From Candidatus Dojkabacteria bacterium (GTDB lineage Bacteria; Patescibacteriota; Dojkabacteria; SC72; JAHDCA01), in assembly GCA_020630115.1 (NCBI GenBank), contig JAHDCA010000062.1:1-5932 (forward strand): 5,932 bases of DNA, given 5' to 3'. The position numbers and the translations under genes are program-made. Under the pieces are notes generated by a model. That model did not search any database. It was not told where the DNA came from and worked only from the letters and a program-made list of their open reading frames with translations. Below are positions 1-5,591 of this stretch, piece after piece. How positions within the stretch are numbered: position 1 is the stretch's first letter; every line of letters begins with the position of its first letter.

Positions 1-2
1 AA

Positions 3-407
3 TGGGAGAATTCGGAAAATCGGAATTTCGTTGAGACTGAATTCGAGATTACAAATGACTCTAGAAGTTTTGTAGCCGCAATTGAGATATTTAAGCACTA
101 TATCGGAACTGAGAACGCACCTTTCATCAAACAATTCGAGAACTATATCTGGAAGACTGAAGATTTTGAAATAAAGATTACAAATCAAATCGGTTTGAAC
201 ACTAACCAACATAATTTTGAAGTTGAAATAATGGGTGAAGATCTAACTGATGATGATCTGTTAAACTTCACTCAAGGAATTGGATTGAGAGAGTTTATTA
301 CCCAAACAGATGCAGCCTTCTGGGTTGAGTGGAATGCAAGATTCAACTTTAAATATGATGAGGTTAGAGGCGAAAAATTTGAGGGGTTGCTAGAAAAGTA
401 TCTTTAG
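3..407 (+). CDS. C-terminal part of an unidentified acidic protein, possibly CYTH-like (5' end outside window)
   Basis: The frame is open from the left edge to a TAG at 405-407, giving 134 residues with no interruption, so this is the tail of a longer gene. A TTG codon at 195 could be mistaken for a start, but coding continues smoothly upstream of it. The visible part is acidic and soluble-looking, with no membrane segment or repeat. The spacing of its strands and acidic residues (ETEFEI near residue 12 of the visible part, then FEIKIT and FEVEIMGEDL about 25 residues apart, then a helix ending in GIGL) faintly recalls the second half of CYTH/class IV adenylate cyclase-like domains, where E-x-E strands bind metal and triphosphate. 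That match is by eye only, the diagnostic N-terminus is outside the window, and the last 40 residues do not fit clearly. Function is therefore unassigned. The reading frame itself is well supported. Confidence 0.75.
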   Translation, partial: WENSENRNFVETEFEITNDSRSFVAAIEIFKHYIGTENAPFIKQFENYIWKTEDFEIKITNQIGLNTNQHNFEVEIMGEDLTDDDLLNFTQGIGLREFITQTDAAFWVEWNARFNFKYDEVRGEKFEGLLEKYL

Positions 408-442
408 TAGGCAATTCAAAATCTACTGAATTCAAATGCGGT

Positions 443-459
443 AACTTAGTCAGTAAGTT
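443..459. repeat. Inverted repeat AACTTA-N5-TAAGTT
   Basis: Perfect 6-bp arms separated by GTCAG, with a possible T-G wobble extension on each side. No T-run follows, so an intrinsic terminator is unlikely, and an operator or short hairpin is more plausible. The 19 bases from 441 match 14 of 19 bases of the element at 4323-4341 in front of the second MFS gene. Confidence 0.45.
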
Positions 460-460
460 G

Positions 461-513
461 AGATATACTCTTGTTATGAAATTGAAACACCCATTACAGT
501 TTGAGATTATCTC
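461..513. promoter_or_regulatory. Pair of GAG-N5-CTC dyads spaced 42 bp
   Basis: GAGATATACTC at 461-471 and GAGATTATCTC at 503-513 are both short inverted repeats. With flanking TT they agree at 10 of 13 positions (TTGAGAT, three variable bases, CTC). Their 42-bp start-to-start spacing is four helical turns, as expected for paired binding sites on one DNA face. A looser relative with a 6-bp centre lies at 588-599 over the -10 box. The binding protein is unknown. Confidence 0.35.
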
Positions 514-524
514 AGGGTATTTTT
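489..524 (+). terminator. Possible weak intrinsic terminator after the left partial gene
   Basis: ACCC (489-492) can pair with GGGT (515-518) around the inner TGAGA-TTA-TCTCA hairpin, and TATTTTT follows. The left side carries about nine unpaired bases, so the stem is broken, and the inner dyad may be an operator instead. It lies about 80 nt past the upstream stop codon and is the only T-tract-backed hairpin before the MFS promoter. Confidence 0.22.
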
Positions 525-569
525 AGATTAAGGAAGAAACCAAGTGGCTTTGTTACAGTAGATTGTATC

Positions 570-596
570 GTGACAGTTAGATGGAAAGAGTATAAA
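570..596 (+). promoter_or_regulatory. Candidate promoter of the first MFS gene, leaderless spacing
   Basis: GTGACA at 570-575 (5 of 6 to TTGACA) and TATAAA at 591-596 (5 of 6 to TATAAT) are separated by 15 bp, slightly short. A start site 7-9 nt after the -10 would fall at or next to the GTG codon at 605, implying little or no 5' leader. A 14-bp inverted repeat (587-600) overlaps the -10, a position where a bound repressor would block polymerase. Confidence 0.4.
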
Positions 597-604
597 CTCT
601 CTAT

Positions 605-1834
605 GTGATTATCAGCAATATAAGAAATCTTTATCCGAGTTATGAGAATTCAAACATCAAATACTATTATTTGACAACTTTTTTTTCAACTGCGTGGTTT
701 ATAGTTGGAGTATGGCTCTTTTATATTCTTGAATATGTAACTGGAGCACAATTTGCAGTACTCGAAGCTGTTTCATTTGGTTTAGCGTTTATAATTGAAA
801 TCCCATCTGGTGCATTTGCTGATTTGATAGGCAGGAAAAAATCTATTGTATTGAGTTATTCACTTTTGTTCTTGGGAACGTTATTACTTTCATTGACGTT
901 TTTAACACCGCTATTTCTTGTTATTGGCAATATCTTACAAATAGTATCGTTTGCTTTTAGGAGCGGCTCTTTTGAAGCATTAATATATGATGACCTTGAT
1001 TCAAAAGGTCATACTGAACTATTCGATGAGGTCCAAGGTAAAGTAAGTTCAATAGGTCTTTTTGCTGTTGCTATTGGTGGGTTGGCTGGAGGACTATTAT
1101 CGGGTATACATTCAAGCTTGCCATGGATATTTACACTAGTATTCTTCGGGATCGCGCTGTTTTTTTCAACGAAACTTGAAGAGATTGAAATCAATTATAC
1201 TGGGTTTGATTTAAAGGAAGTTATGAAACAAAGTACTGAAGGATTAAGGAATTTACTTTTACCAAGAAATCAAAGAATTGTAATACCGCTGATTATCATT
1301 CTAAGTATTGGTGCGATTTGGAATTATGGCGTAGTAAGTCCTTATATGGCATTAGAATTCGGTTTAGATGGAGAACAGCTAAGCTACCTCTTTTCATTAG
1401 CATTTATTTTAAGTTCGATTATAAGTTATTATTTTTCAATAATTCAGAGATCACTTGGTAACAATCGAGGGATTTTATTATTTGGGGTACTGAGCTCCAT
1501 AGGATGGTTAATCGCTTTTAATGGCGGAGGTATATGGAATGGTCTAGCATGCTTTATTCTACTAAGAGTTTCCATCGATCTCTTATCGGTTTGGGGATCG
1601 GTAGTCTTAAATAAACTTATCCCCAAAAGGACTAGGGCCACTGCATTAAGTGTTCTTTCTCAATTTCAGCAGTTAGGATATATATTTGTCGTCTTAGGCT
1701 TTGGGTATTTGATTAGTTCAGGAACAACAAAATATCTTTATATTGTATTTGCAGTGATAATTATATTGCTGTGTACAATATTTTATAAGAATTACTTCAA
1801 GATTATTTTAGAAGGGAATTACTCAAAAGAATAA
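605..1834 (+). CDS. MFS transporter, 12 transmembrane helices, probable proton-driven exporter
   Basis: This 409-residue inner-membrane protein has the length and helix pattern of the Major Facilitator Superfamily: about twelve hydrophobic segments, with a charged central loop near residues 190-222 between helices 6 and 7. The loop between helices 2 and 3 carries motif A, preceded by EIPSG: G69, D73, G76 and R77-K78-K79. Further signatures are FRSGSFEALIYDDL (118-131), GGLAGG (158-163) in helix 5 and IPKRTRATALS (339-349) before helix 11. This subfamily is usually annotated as drug or small-molecule efflux; the substrate cannot be told from sequence. The start is GTG at 605: an in-frame TAA lies at 593-595, and the next possible start (TTG 671) would cut into helix 1. 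No Shine-Dalgarno sequence is visible. The gene stands alone, 56 nt ahead of AlaX, and shares all its signatures with the MFS gene at 3117-4292. Confidence 0.93.
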   Translation: MIISNIRNLYPSYENSNIKYYYLTTFFSTAWFIVGVWLFYILEYVTGAQFAVLEAVSFGLAFIIEIPSGAFADLIGRKKSIVLSYSLLFLGTLLLSLTFLTPLFLVIGNILQIVSFAFRSGSFEALIYDDLDSKGHTELFDEVQGKVSSIGLFAVAIGGLAGGLLSGIHSSLPWIFTLVFFGIALFFSTKLEEIEINYTGFDLKEVMKQSTEGLRNLLLPRNQRIVIPLIIILSIGAIWNYGVVSPYMALEFGLDGEQLSYLFSLAFILSSIISYYFSIIQRSLGNNRGILLFGVLSSIGWLIAFNGGGIWNGLACFILLRVSIDLLSVWGSVVLNKLIPKRTRATALSVLSQFQQLGYIFVVLGFGYLISSGTTKYLYIVFAVIIILLCTIFYKNYFKIILEGNYSKE

Positions 1835-1867
1835 CTGATAAACCATCAATTTAGATAAGAAAAAAGA

Positions 1868-1884
1868 TATAATTTATTTAAAAT
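1868..1884 (+). promoter_or_regulatory. Candidate -10 boxes for the AlaX gene
   Basis: A perfect TATAAT lies at 1868-1873 and a TAAAAT at 1879-1884. The second is only 6 nt before the ATG at 1891, which would give a leaderless mRNA; the first would give a leader of roughly 10 nt. No clear -35 hexamer is present, and there is no Shine-Dalgarno sequence in the 56-nt gap. Read-through from the upstream MFS gene is also possible, since no strong terminator separates them. Confidence 0.35.
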
Positions 1885-1890
1885 AACTAT

Positions 1891-2631
1891 ATGGATAAGC
1901 TAGAATCAACCAAGTTAATATACCTTGAAGATGATCAATTATTATCATTAAAAGCGGAAGTATTAAAGGTTGGAGAAGACGAGGATGGATTTTTTCTTAT
2001 CTTGGATCAAACTATCTTTTATCCAAGAGGAGGTGGTCAAGGGTGGGACACAGGGATTATAAAGACTGCTAATGATAGCTACAGTATTGATAAAGTGCTG
2101 TTTAAAAGTGGGAATATTCACCATTATGGAGAAGGTCTTAGTGATAGTCTAATTGGTGTAAATGTTGAAATCGCTATTGATCATGAGCGTAGACTAATAA
2201 ATAGTAAGCTTCACACTGCAGGTCATTTAATTGACGTTGCAATGAATCGATTAGGCTTCGAATCACTAATCCCAACTAAAGGATTTCACGATCCTCAAGG
2301 AGCATCAGTCGAGTACAGAGGTGTAATAGATGAGCAAGAAAGAGAATCACTAAAAGAAAGATTAGAGACTCAGCTAGAAGCGTTAATATCTAAAGGTTAT
2401 GAAGTACAGGAAAGAATTGTTGGTTCAAAGGAATTACAAGAACTTTGTTCTTTTGTACCGGAATATTTACCTAAAGATAAACCTATTCGAATTGTGTCAG
2501 TATTTGGGGATATATATATACCTTGTGGTGGAACACACGTGAAAAATATAAATGTTCTTGGTTCTGTAAAGATTCGAAAGATAAAAGTTAAAAAAGGCAA
2601 TACTAAGATAGGATACGAAATTATTTATTAA
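1891..2631 (+). CDS. alaX: Alanyl-tRNA editing protein AlaX (trans-editing hydrolase)
   Basis: This 246-residue cytoplasmic protein matches the free-standing editing domain of alanyl-tRNA synthetase. By family knowledge it deacylates tRNA-Ala wrongly charged with serine or glycine, protecting translation fidelity. The N-terminal part (about 1-95) would be the beta-barrel and carries the conserved stretch FYPRGGGQGWDTG at 43-55. The editing core follows, with H108-T-A-G-H112 and C212-G-G-T-H216. These two motifs supply the four expected zinc ligands, and all are intact. Length and the presence of the glycine-rich N-terminal block fit the medium-size AlaX class without a C-Ala domain. The ATG is the first possible start, because an in-frame TAA lies at 1879-1881. 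The gene converges with the small membrane-protein gene, with only 14 nt between their stop codons. Its transporter neighbours do not suggest a shared pathway. Confidence 0.95.
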   Translation: MDKLESTKLIYLEDDQLLSLKAEVLKVGEDEDGFFLILDQTIFYPRGGGQGWDTGIIKTANDSYSIDKVLFKSGNIHHYGEGLSDSLIGVNVEIAIDHERRLINSKLHTAGHLIDVAMNRLGFESLIPTKGFHDPQGASVEYRGVIDEQERESLKERLETQLEALISKGYEVQERIVGSKELQELCSFVPEYLPKDKPIRIVSVFGDIYIPCGGTHVKNINVLGSVKIRKIKVKKGNTKIGYEIIY

Positions 2632-2645
2632 TCAATTGTGAATGT

Positions 2646-2966
2646 TTAAACCCAAAGCGAAGCGATAATTAGCTGAAGGAGATAAAGGAAGACAATAAAC
2701 TTGTATTGTAGTTCGCTATACTTGCTTTTATTAACAAAGGAAAGAAGCATAATTATAATTAGGATAAGAAACTTCACCCCAACCTTGGAATGATTAATCT
2801 CATCAATCTTTAGTATCGTAAGAGAAAGTCCAGTTAATAGTTGGATAATCTCTGCAACAAACATCTCTCTATTTAGGAGCTTCAATTCACTTGAGCGTTG
2901 TGTGTATAAACCTATACCGAGTAATGCAAAACCAAATAAGTGTAGCAGTCGTAAAATTGAAATCAT
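2646..2966 (-). CDS. Small four-helix integral membrane protein, function unknown
   Basis: The product is 106 residues and almost entirely membrane-embedded, with helices near 5-21, 37-53, 64-80 and 88-105. Conserved-looking points are H9 and G12 in helix 1 (LHLFGFALLGIG), QLLTGL at 42-47 in helix 2, NHSKVGVK at 58-65 leading into helix 3, and a C-terminal IASLW. This order (LH..G, Q..TG, N..K...K, A..W) recalls a family of roughly 110-130-residue uncharacterised membrane proteins that I associate mainly with Actinobacteria. That is pattern memory, not a search result, and no function is assigned. The ATG is the first start after an in-frame TAG four codons upstream (3 sense codons between), preceded by a purine-rich AGAAAGAA that could serve as a weak ribosome site. 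The gene lies 150 nt downstream of the minus-strand MFS gene, with its own candidate promoter. Confidence 0.8.
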   Translation of the reverse strand: MISILRLLHLFGFALLGIGLYTQRSSELKLLNREMFVAEIIQLLTGLSLTILKIDEINHSKVGVKFLILIIIMLLSFVNKSKYSELQYKFIVFLYLLQLIIASLWV

Positions 2967-3006
2967 TTCTTTCTAATTAAAAGTTATTAATCTTAGTTTA
3001 GCTTAG

Positions 3007-3036
3007 ATTGTAGATTTATCCACTAATTGTTTTCAA
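3007..3036 (-). promoter_or_regulatory. Candidate promoter of the small membrane-protein gene
   Basis: On the minus strand, TTGAAA (3036-3031, 5 of 6 to consensus) and TACAAT (3012-3007, 5 of 6) are separated by 18 bp. Transcription would begin near 3000, leaving a leader of about 33 nt before the ATG at 2966. The rest of the 150-nt gap (2967-3116) shows no good intrinsic terminator for the upstream MFS gene. Confidence 0.38.
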
Positions 3037-3116
3037 ACTCGCGGTAATGTCGCAACTATGAAGGAAATTATAGTACTGATTATGGAAGTGAAATAATAAG
3101 AAAATAATCGTTGTCT

Positions 3117-4292
3117 TTAGGATGCCTTAAGTGCTTTATAAGAACTCAACCAGTAAATGACAGTGTACGAAGAGACTAAAATGCATAGTAATCCAAAACC
3201 AGTGATGATTGAATAATTTTGACCTATGTATGCAAAGAGTAAGACTACAGGGAGGTGTACAGTACTAGTTAACAAACTAATAAAAGACTCACTTGTGGCC
3301 CTGATCTTACTAGGTACTTGCTTGTTAAAGTCAGCCATTGATACCACATCAATGATATGAAACGGAGATGTTGCAATAAATAGGTTTAAAATTCCAAACC
3401 AATTTGTAAAAAGGCAAGCCAATAATAAACTTAAGCTCATGACTACGAGTAGTAATCCGTATAAAAGATTGTTTTCTACAAGCTGACCAACCTTATGACT
3501 TATTAAATTCATAATTGTTTCTTTAAGACCTGTTAGTGAAGCTAATATCCCCATTACAAATACTCCAAAACCAACATATGCGATATACAGTTGAGAGTAT
3601 TCCGCTAAGATTAGTTGCACAGTCATAACAGTACTTATAAGAGCAAATATATGAATGAACTTAGTATTACTTTTTAAAAACTTGGCTGTAACTTTAATAT
3701 GTTGCCAATAAGAGACTTCTTCTGTTGAACGATGGAATTTAGGCTCGACTAAAGTTAATGATATTAATCCTCCGGTTAGGACACTTGGAACAGATAACCA
3801 AAAAGCTGCTTCGATACCGAAATTATCTGCAACAATACCACCTACTAGAGCCGATATCATAAAAGCAACACCTGCTATAGCACGTCTACGACCAAGACAT
3901 TTCTCATACTCGTACTCTTTACCAATTTCTTTAAGTGAATCATACATAATTGATGAATTTGTGCCTGAGCGAAGCACACTGTGTACTGCTCCCATAGCCA
4001 CACCGATAGCAAATAGCCTAAAGTCCTGGCTTACTGCCCAAACCACTGTATTGAGAACAAGAAATAGTGAGTTGAGCGCTAATACCTTTTTCCTACTCCA
4101 CCTGTCACTTAGCGCACCACTTGGCACCTCGAGTAAGATCACAAGAGCCCCGTATATAACTTCAATATAAATTATTTCTGAGATACTCAAGCCTCTTATT
4201 TGCATAAAGATCTTATCAAAAGCGTAGTAAAGTACGGTTGATTCTAAAGCAGTAATTATATAAAGCTTGGTAATATTGTTTTTGATATTCAT
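3117..4292 (-). CDS. Second MFS transporter, same subfamily as the gene at 605
   Basis: This 391-residue protein has about twelve transmembrane segments with a polar central loop at roughly 184-210. It carries EVPSG (55-59) running into motif A (G59, D63, R67-K68-K69), then LRSGTNSSIMYDSL (107-120), GGIVAD (151-156) in helix 5 and VPSKIRATSES (326-336) before helix 11. These parallel the signatures of the MFS gene at 605-1834 in the same order, so the two are relatives, although overall similarity looks low and a recent duplication is unlikely. A role as an inner-membrane exporter of drugs or small metabolites follows from the family; the substrate is unknown. The ATG at 4292 is the first possible start, because an in-frame TAA lies 9 to 7 nt upstream inside the -10 region. 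The 66-nt gap after the acyltransferase gene contains its own promoter, so co-transcription with that gene is possible but not required. Confidence 0.93.
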   Translation of the reverse strand: MNIKNNITKLYIITALESTVLYYAFDKIFMQIRGLSISEIIYIEVIYGALVILLEVPSGALSDRWSRKKVLALNSLFLVLNTVVWAVSQDFRLFAIGVAMGAVHSVLRSGTNSSIMYDSLKEIGKEYEYEKCLGRRRAIAGVAFMISALVGGIVADNFGIEAAFWLSVPSVLTGGLISLTLVEPKFHRSTEEVSYWQHIKVTAKFLKSNTKFIHIFALISTVMTVQLILAEYSQLYIAYVGFGVFVMGILASLTGLKETIMNLISHKVGQLVENNLLYGLLLVVMSLSLLLACLFTNWFGILNLFIATSPFHIIDVVSMADFNKQVPSKIRATSESFISLLTSTVHLPVVLLFAYIGQNYSIITGFGLLCILVSSYTVIYWLSSYKALKAS

Positions 4293-4297
4293 GATTA

Positions 4298-4327
4298 ATT
4301 ATAAGCAATATCAGAGTAAAGTGTAAC
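4298..4327 (-). promoter_or_regulatory. Candidate leaderless promoter of the second MFS gene
   Basis: On the minus strand a perfect TATAAT occupies 4303-4298, and GTTACA (4327-4322, 4 of 6 to TTGACA) lies 18 bp upstream. Only five bases separate the -10 from the ATG at 4292, so the expected start of transcription coincides with the start codon. No Shine-Dalgarno sequence could fit in that space. The left arm of the dyad at 4323-4348 overlaps the -35. Confidence 0.5.
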
Positions 4328-4348
4328 TTTGATAGTGAGATAAGTTAC
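4323..4348. repeat. Perfect inverted repeat GTAACTT-N12-AAGTTAC before the second MFS gene
   Basis: Arms of 7 bp at 4323-4329 and 4342-4348 flank a 12-base centre. One arm overlaps the candidate -35 box, which suits an operator. Read on the plus strand the hairpin is followed by TTTATTTT, so it could instead stop plus-strand (antisense) transcription; on the minus strand no T-run follows, so it is a poor terminator for the acyltransferase gene. Its first 19 bases match 14 of 19 bases of 441-459. Confidence 0.45.
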
Positions 4349-4358
4349 TTTATTTTAG

Positions 4359-5381
4359 TTAAAACAAAGCCTTAAAAAATTTACGAACAGATTTTATAGA
4401 AATTAGGCTATTAGAAAGGATGATGACGAATATCCCGATTAACAGTGCGCCTATTCCGGTAAAATTATTCGAGCCAATTAATAAGATACTCCATCCAAAG
4501 ATTATCCATTGGATGACATATAGTGAAGTTAAGTTTTTACTCCAATTGGTTAGTAAATTACTGATAGCGCTATCTTTTATTAAATGAAAAATACAGTAGC
4601 AGAGAGGGATCCACACTCCTACAAAACTCAATAATGAGAGATTCATAAAGAACCCACCTCTTGAATACTCACCGATATATGAAAATCTTAAAAGAAAAGT
4701 TGAGATTACCAGAATTATGCTCGAGGAGATAAACATATTCTTAAGTTTAGTAATGATATTAGCTGCATCTGTTAAATGACTACTCAGGAACATTCCGTAT
4801 AAAGGGAAAATGAACCAAGGGAGAAATGGAAAAATCACTCTTTGACCTGTTCCAGATATCGGCGTCAATAAAAGGTGATTATTGAAGCTCCCCCAAAGTT
4901 CAGGTGAGATTAGCATTATGAGAAAGATAAGTATTGGATAGAAATTCTTTGGTAAGAATCTTTTTAACAAGGCACCAGCAATCAAAGATAAACCAGCCAA
5001 TTGCAGTATGTCGACTGTTAAGAAGAGTTCAACCATTGATGCCCCGCTTGCAATTTCACTAGTATCAACACCTAAGGCTAAGAGAGGCAATACAATTCTT
5101 AAAAAATTTAAAATATAACCGTATAGAAATAGCTTTAGCCCTCTAAGGATATTATCTTTTAATGAAGCCCTAGTTCTCATTAAGAATATGCCCATAACAA
5201 ACATAAAGATCGGTGCAGCTGGTGCTTTACCTAATGCTAAAAAGACATTACCAATTAGATCTGAGCCTTCGCCTGAAGCTTTCTCATGCAAAATTACTGA
5301 GTGTTGGATAAACATAAAAAAGATTGCAAAACCTCTAGCAATATCAAGATATTCAATCCTTTTGGAGATTTGTTTTTTCAT
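4359..5381 (-). CDS. Integral-membrane acyltransferase, heparan-alpha-glucosaminide N-acetyltransferase-like (DUF1624/HGSNAT type)
   Basis: This 340-residue protein has about ten hydrophobic segments and opens with the family hallmark RIEYLDIARGFAI (8-20), followed by H27 at the outer end of helix 1. Other blocks fit multi-pass acyltransferases of this superfamily: PIFMFVMGIFL (57-67), VDILQLAG (123-130, compare the usual VLQ.IG), FPFLPWFIFPLYGM (184-197) and SLYVIQWII (286-294). Such enzymes move an acyl group across the membrane onto a sugar or envelope polymer; the substrate here is unknown. At the last motif relatives often carry histidine after LY.., whereas this protein has Q291, which may mark a divergent subgroup. 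The ATG at 5381 is the first start after an in-frame TAA 24 nt upstream. A TATTAT box at 5402-5397 is a possible -10, but no good -35 or Shine-Dalgarno sequence was seen. It is the first gene of a three-gene minus-strand series. Confidence 0.85.
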   Translation of the reverse strand: MKKQISKRIEYLDIARGFAIFFMFIQHSVILHEKASGEGSDLIGNVFLALGKAPAAPIFMFVMGIFLMRTRASLKDNILRGLKLFLYGYILNFLRIVLPLLALGVDTSEIASGASMVELFLTVDILQLAGLSLIAGALLKRFLPKNFYPILIFLIMLISPELWGSFNNHLLLTPISGTGQRVIFPFLPWFIFPLYGMFLSSHLTDAANIITKLKNMFISSSIILVISTFLLRFSYIGEYSRGGFFMNLSLLSFVGVWIPLCYCIFHLIKDSAISNLLTNWSKNLTSLYVIQWIIFGWSILLIGSNNFTGIGALLIGIFVIILSNSLISIKSVRKFFKALF

Positions 5382-5396
5382 ACGTTCACTAACAAC

Positions 5397-5402
5397 ATAA
5401 TA
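5397..5402 (-). promoter_or_regulatory. Possible -10 box of the acyltransferase gene
   Basis: TATTAT on the minus strand (5 of 6 to TATAAT) lies 15 nt before the ATG at 5381, giving a leader of about 8 nt. No convincing -35 lies at the usual distance. This is the weakest of the promoter calls in the window. Confidence 0.25.
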
Positions 5403-5529
5403 TTACACTAAAGGTGAGTATTTTGCTCTTTCTATTAGGTCTAAAGCATACCAATAAATATTTCTTATATCTGTGAAAAGTGAAATCGAAATGCCTCTCA
5501 GTTCCAATAGTTATTAGGGAGAATAAGTT

Positions 5530-5583
5530 ATGAGGTCACTAATGATGTCTTTAGTATTTCTAATACTAGGCGATATGTACTAA
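5530..5583 (+). CDS. Possible 17-codon leader peptide ORF upstream of the small basic protein
   Basis: ATG at 5530 opens a 17-residue hydrophobic peptide (MRSLMMSLVFLILGDMY) ending with TAA at 5581-5583, 8 nt before the ATG at 5592. AGGGAG at 5516-5521 with an 8-nt gap is the only textbook Shine-Dalgarno placement found before any start in the window. It could be a leader whose translation is coupled to the downstream gene, or chance. The 17-bp dyad at 5552-5568 lies inside it. Confidence 0.25.
   Translation: MRSLMMSLVFLILGDMY
5552..5568. promoter_or_regulatory. 17-bp perfect dyad upstream of the small basic-protein gene
   Basis: TAGTATT-TCT-AATACTA has perfect 7-bp arms around a 3-bp centre, the size and symmetry of a dimeric repressor site. 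It covers the place where a -35 box would lie for the -10 at 5581-5586, so binding would be expected to block that promoter. No T-run follows, which argues against a terminator. Confidence 0.45.
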
Positions 5584-5586
5584 AAT
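5581..5586 (+). promoter_or_regulatory. Candidate -10 box of the small basic-protein gene, leaderless spacing
   Basis: TAAAAT (5 of 6 to TATAAT) ends five bases before the ATG at 5592, the same geometry as before the MFS gene at 4292. There is no recognisable -35, and the 17-bp dyad sits at its expected place. The start could alternatively be served by coupling to the leader ORF, which ends at 5583. Confidence 0.35.
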
Positions 5587-5591
5587 GAGTT

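Larger units (their letters stand above)
408..604. other. Non-coding regulatory stretch between the left partial gene and the first MFS gene
   Basis: These 197 bases hold no convincing reading frame and no tRNA-like fold. They do hold several inverted repeats: AACTTA-5-TAAGTT at 443-459, GAG-ATATA-CTC at 461-471, a 13-bp dyad TGAGATTATCTCA at 502-514, and AGAGT-ATAA-ACTCT at 587-600. There is also a possible terminator at 489-524 and a candidate promoter at 570-596. The density of dyads suggests transcriptional control of the gene at 605. Confidence 0.6.

Noticed and set aside
195..407. A stand-alone 70-residue gene starting at TTG 195
   Set aside because: The same frame is open back to the window edge with protein-like composition, so the TTG is an internal Leu codon of a longer gene.
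408..604. tRNA or riboswitch in the left intergenic stretch
   Set aside because: No acceptor/T-arm pattern and no recognisable riboswitch core. The hairpins present are short separate dyads.
1009..1641. Minus-strand frames at 1009-1194 and 1444-1641
   Set aside because: They lie antisense inside the well-supported MFS gene at 605-1834, have Pro/Ser-rich non-protein-like composition and no start signals.
1836..1848. TGAT-N5-ATCA as a terminator after the first MFS gene
   Set aside because: The arms are only 4 bp and A/T-rich, and no T-run follows.
2397..2600. Minus-strand frame inside AlaX
   Set aside because: It is antisense to the conserved editing motif region of AlaX and is a shadow of that gene.
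3038..3055. GCG-N7-CGC hairpin in the gap after the second MFS gene
   Set aside because: Only 3-bp arms and no T-tract on either strand, so neither terminator nor operator can be supported.
3961..4170. Plus-strand frame inside the second MFS gene
   Set aside because: It overlaps motif A and helix 4 of the minus-strand transporter, and its composition is typical of an antisense shadow.
5188..5400. Plus-strand frame over the start of the acyltransferase gene
   Set aside because: It is antisense to the family-defining N-terminus of the acyltransferase and has no homology-like features.
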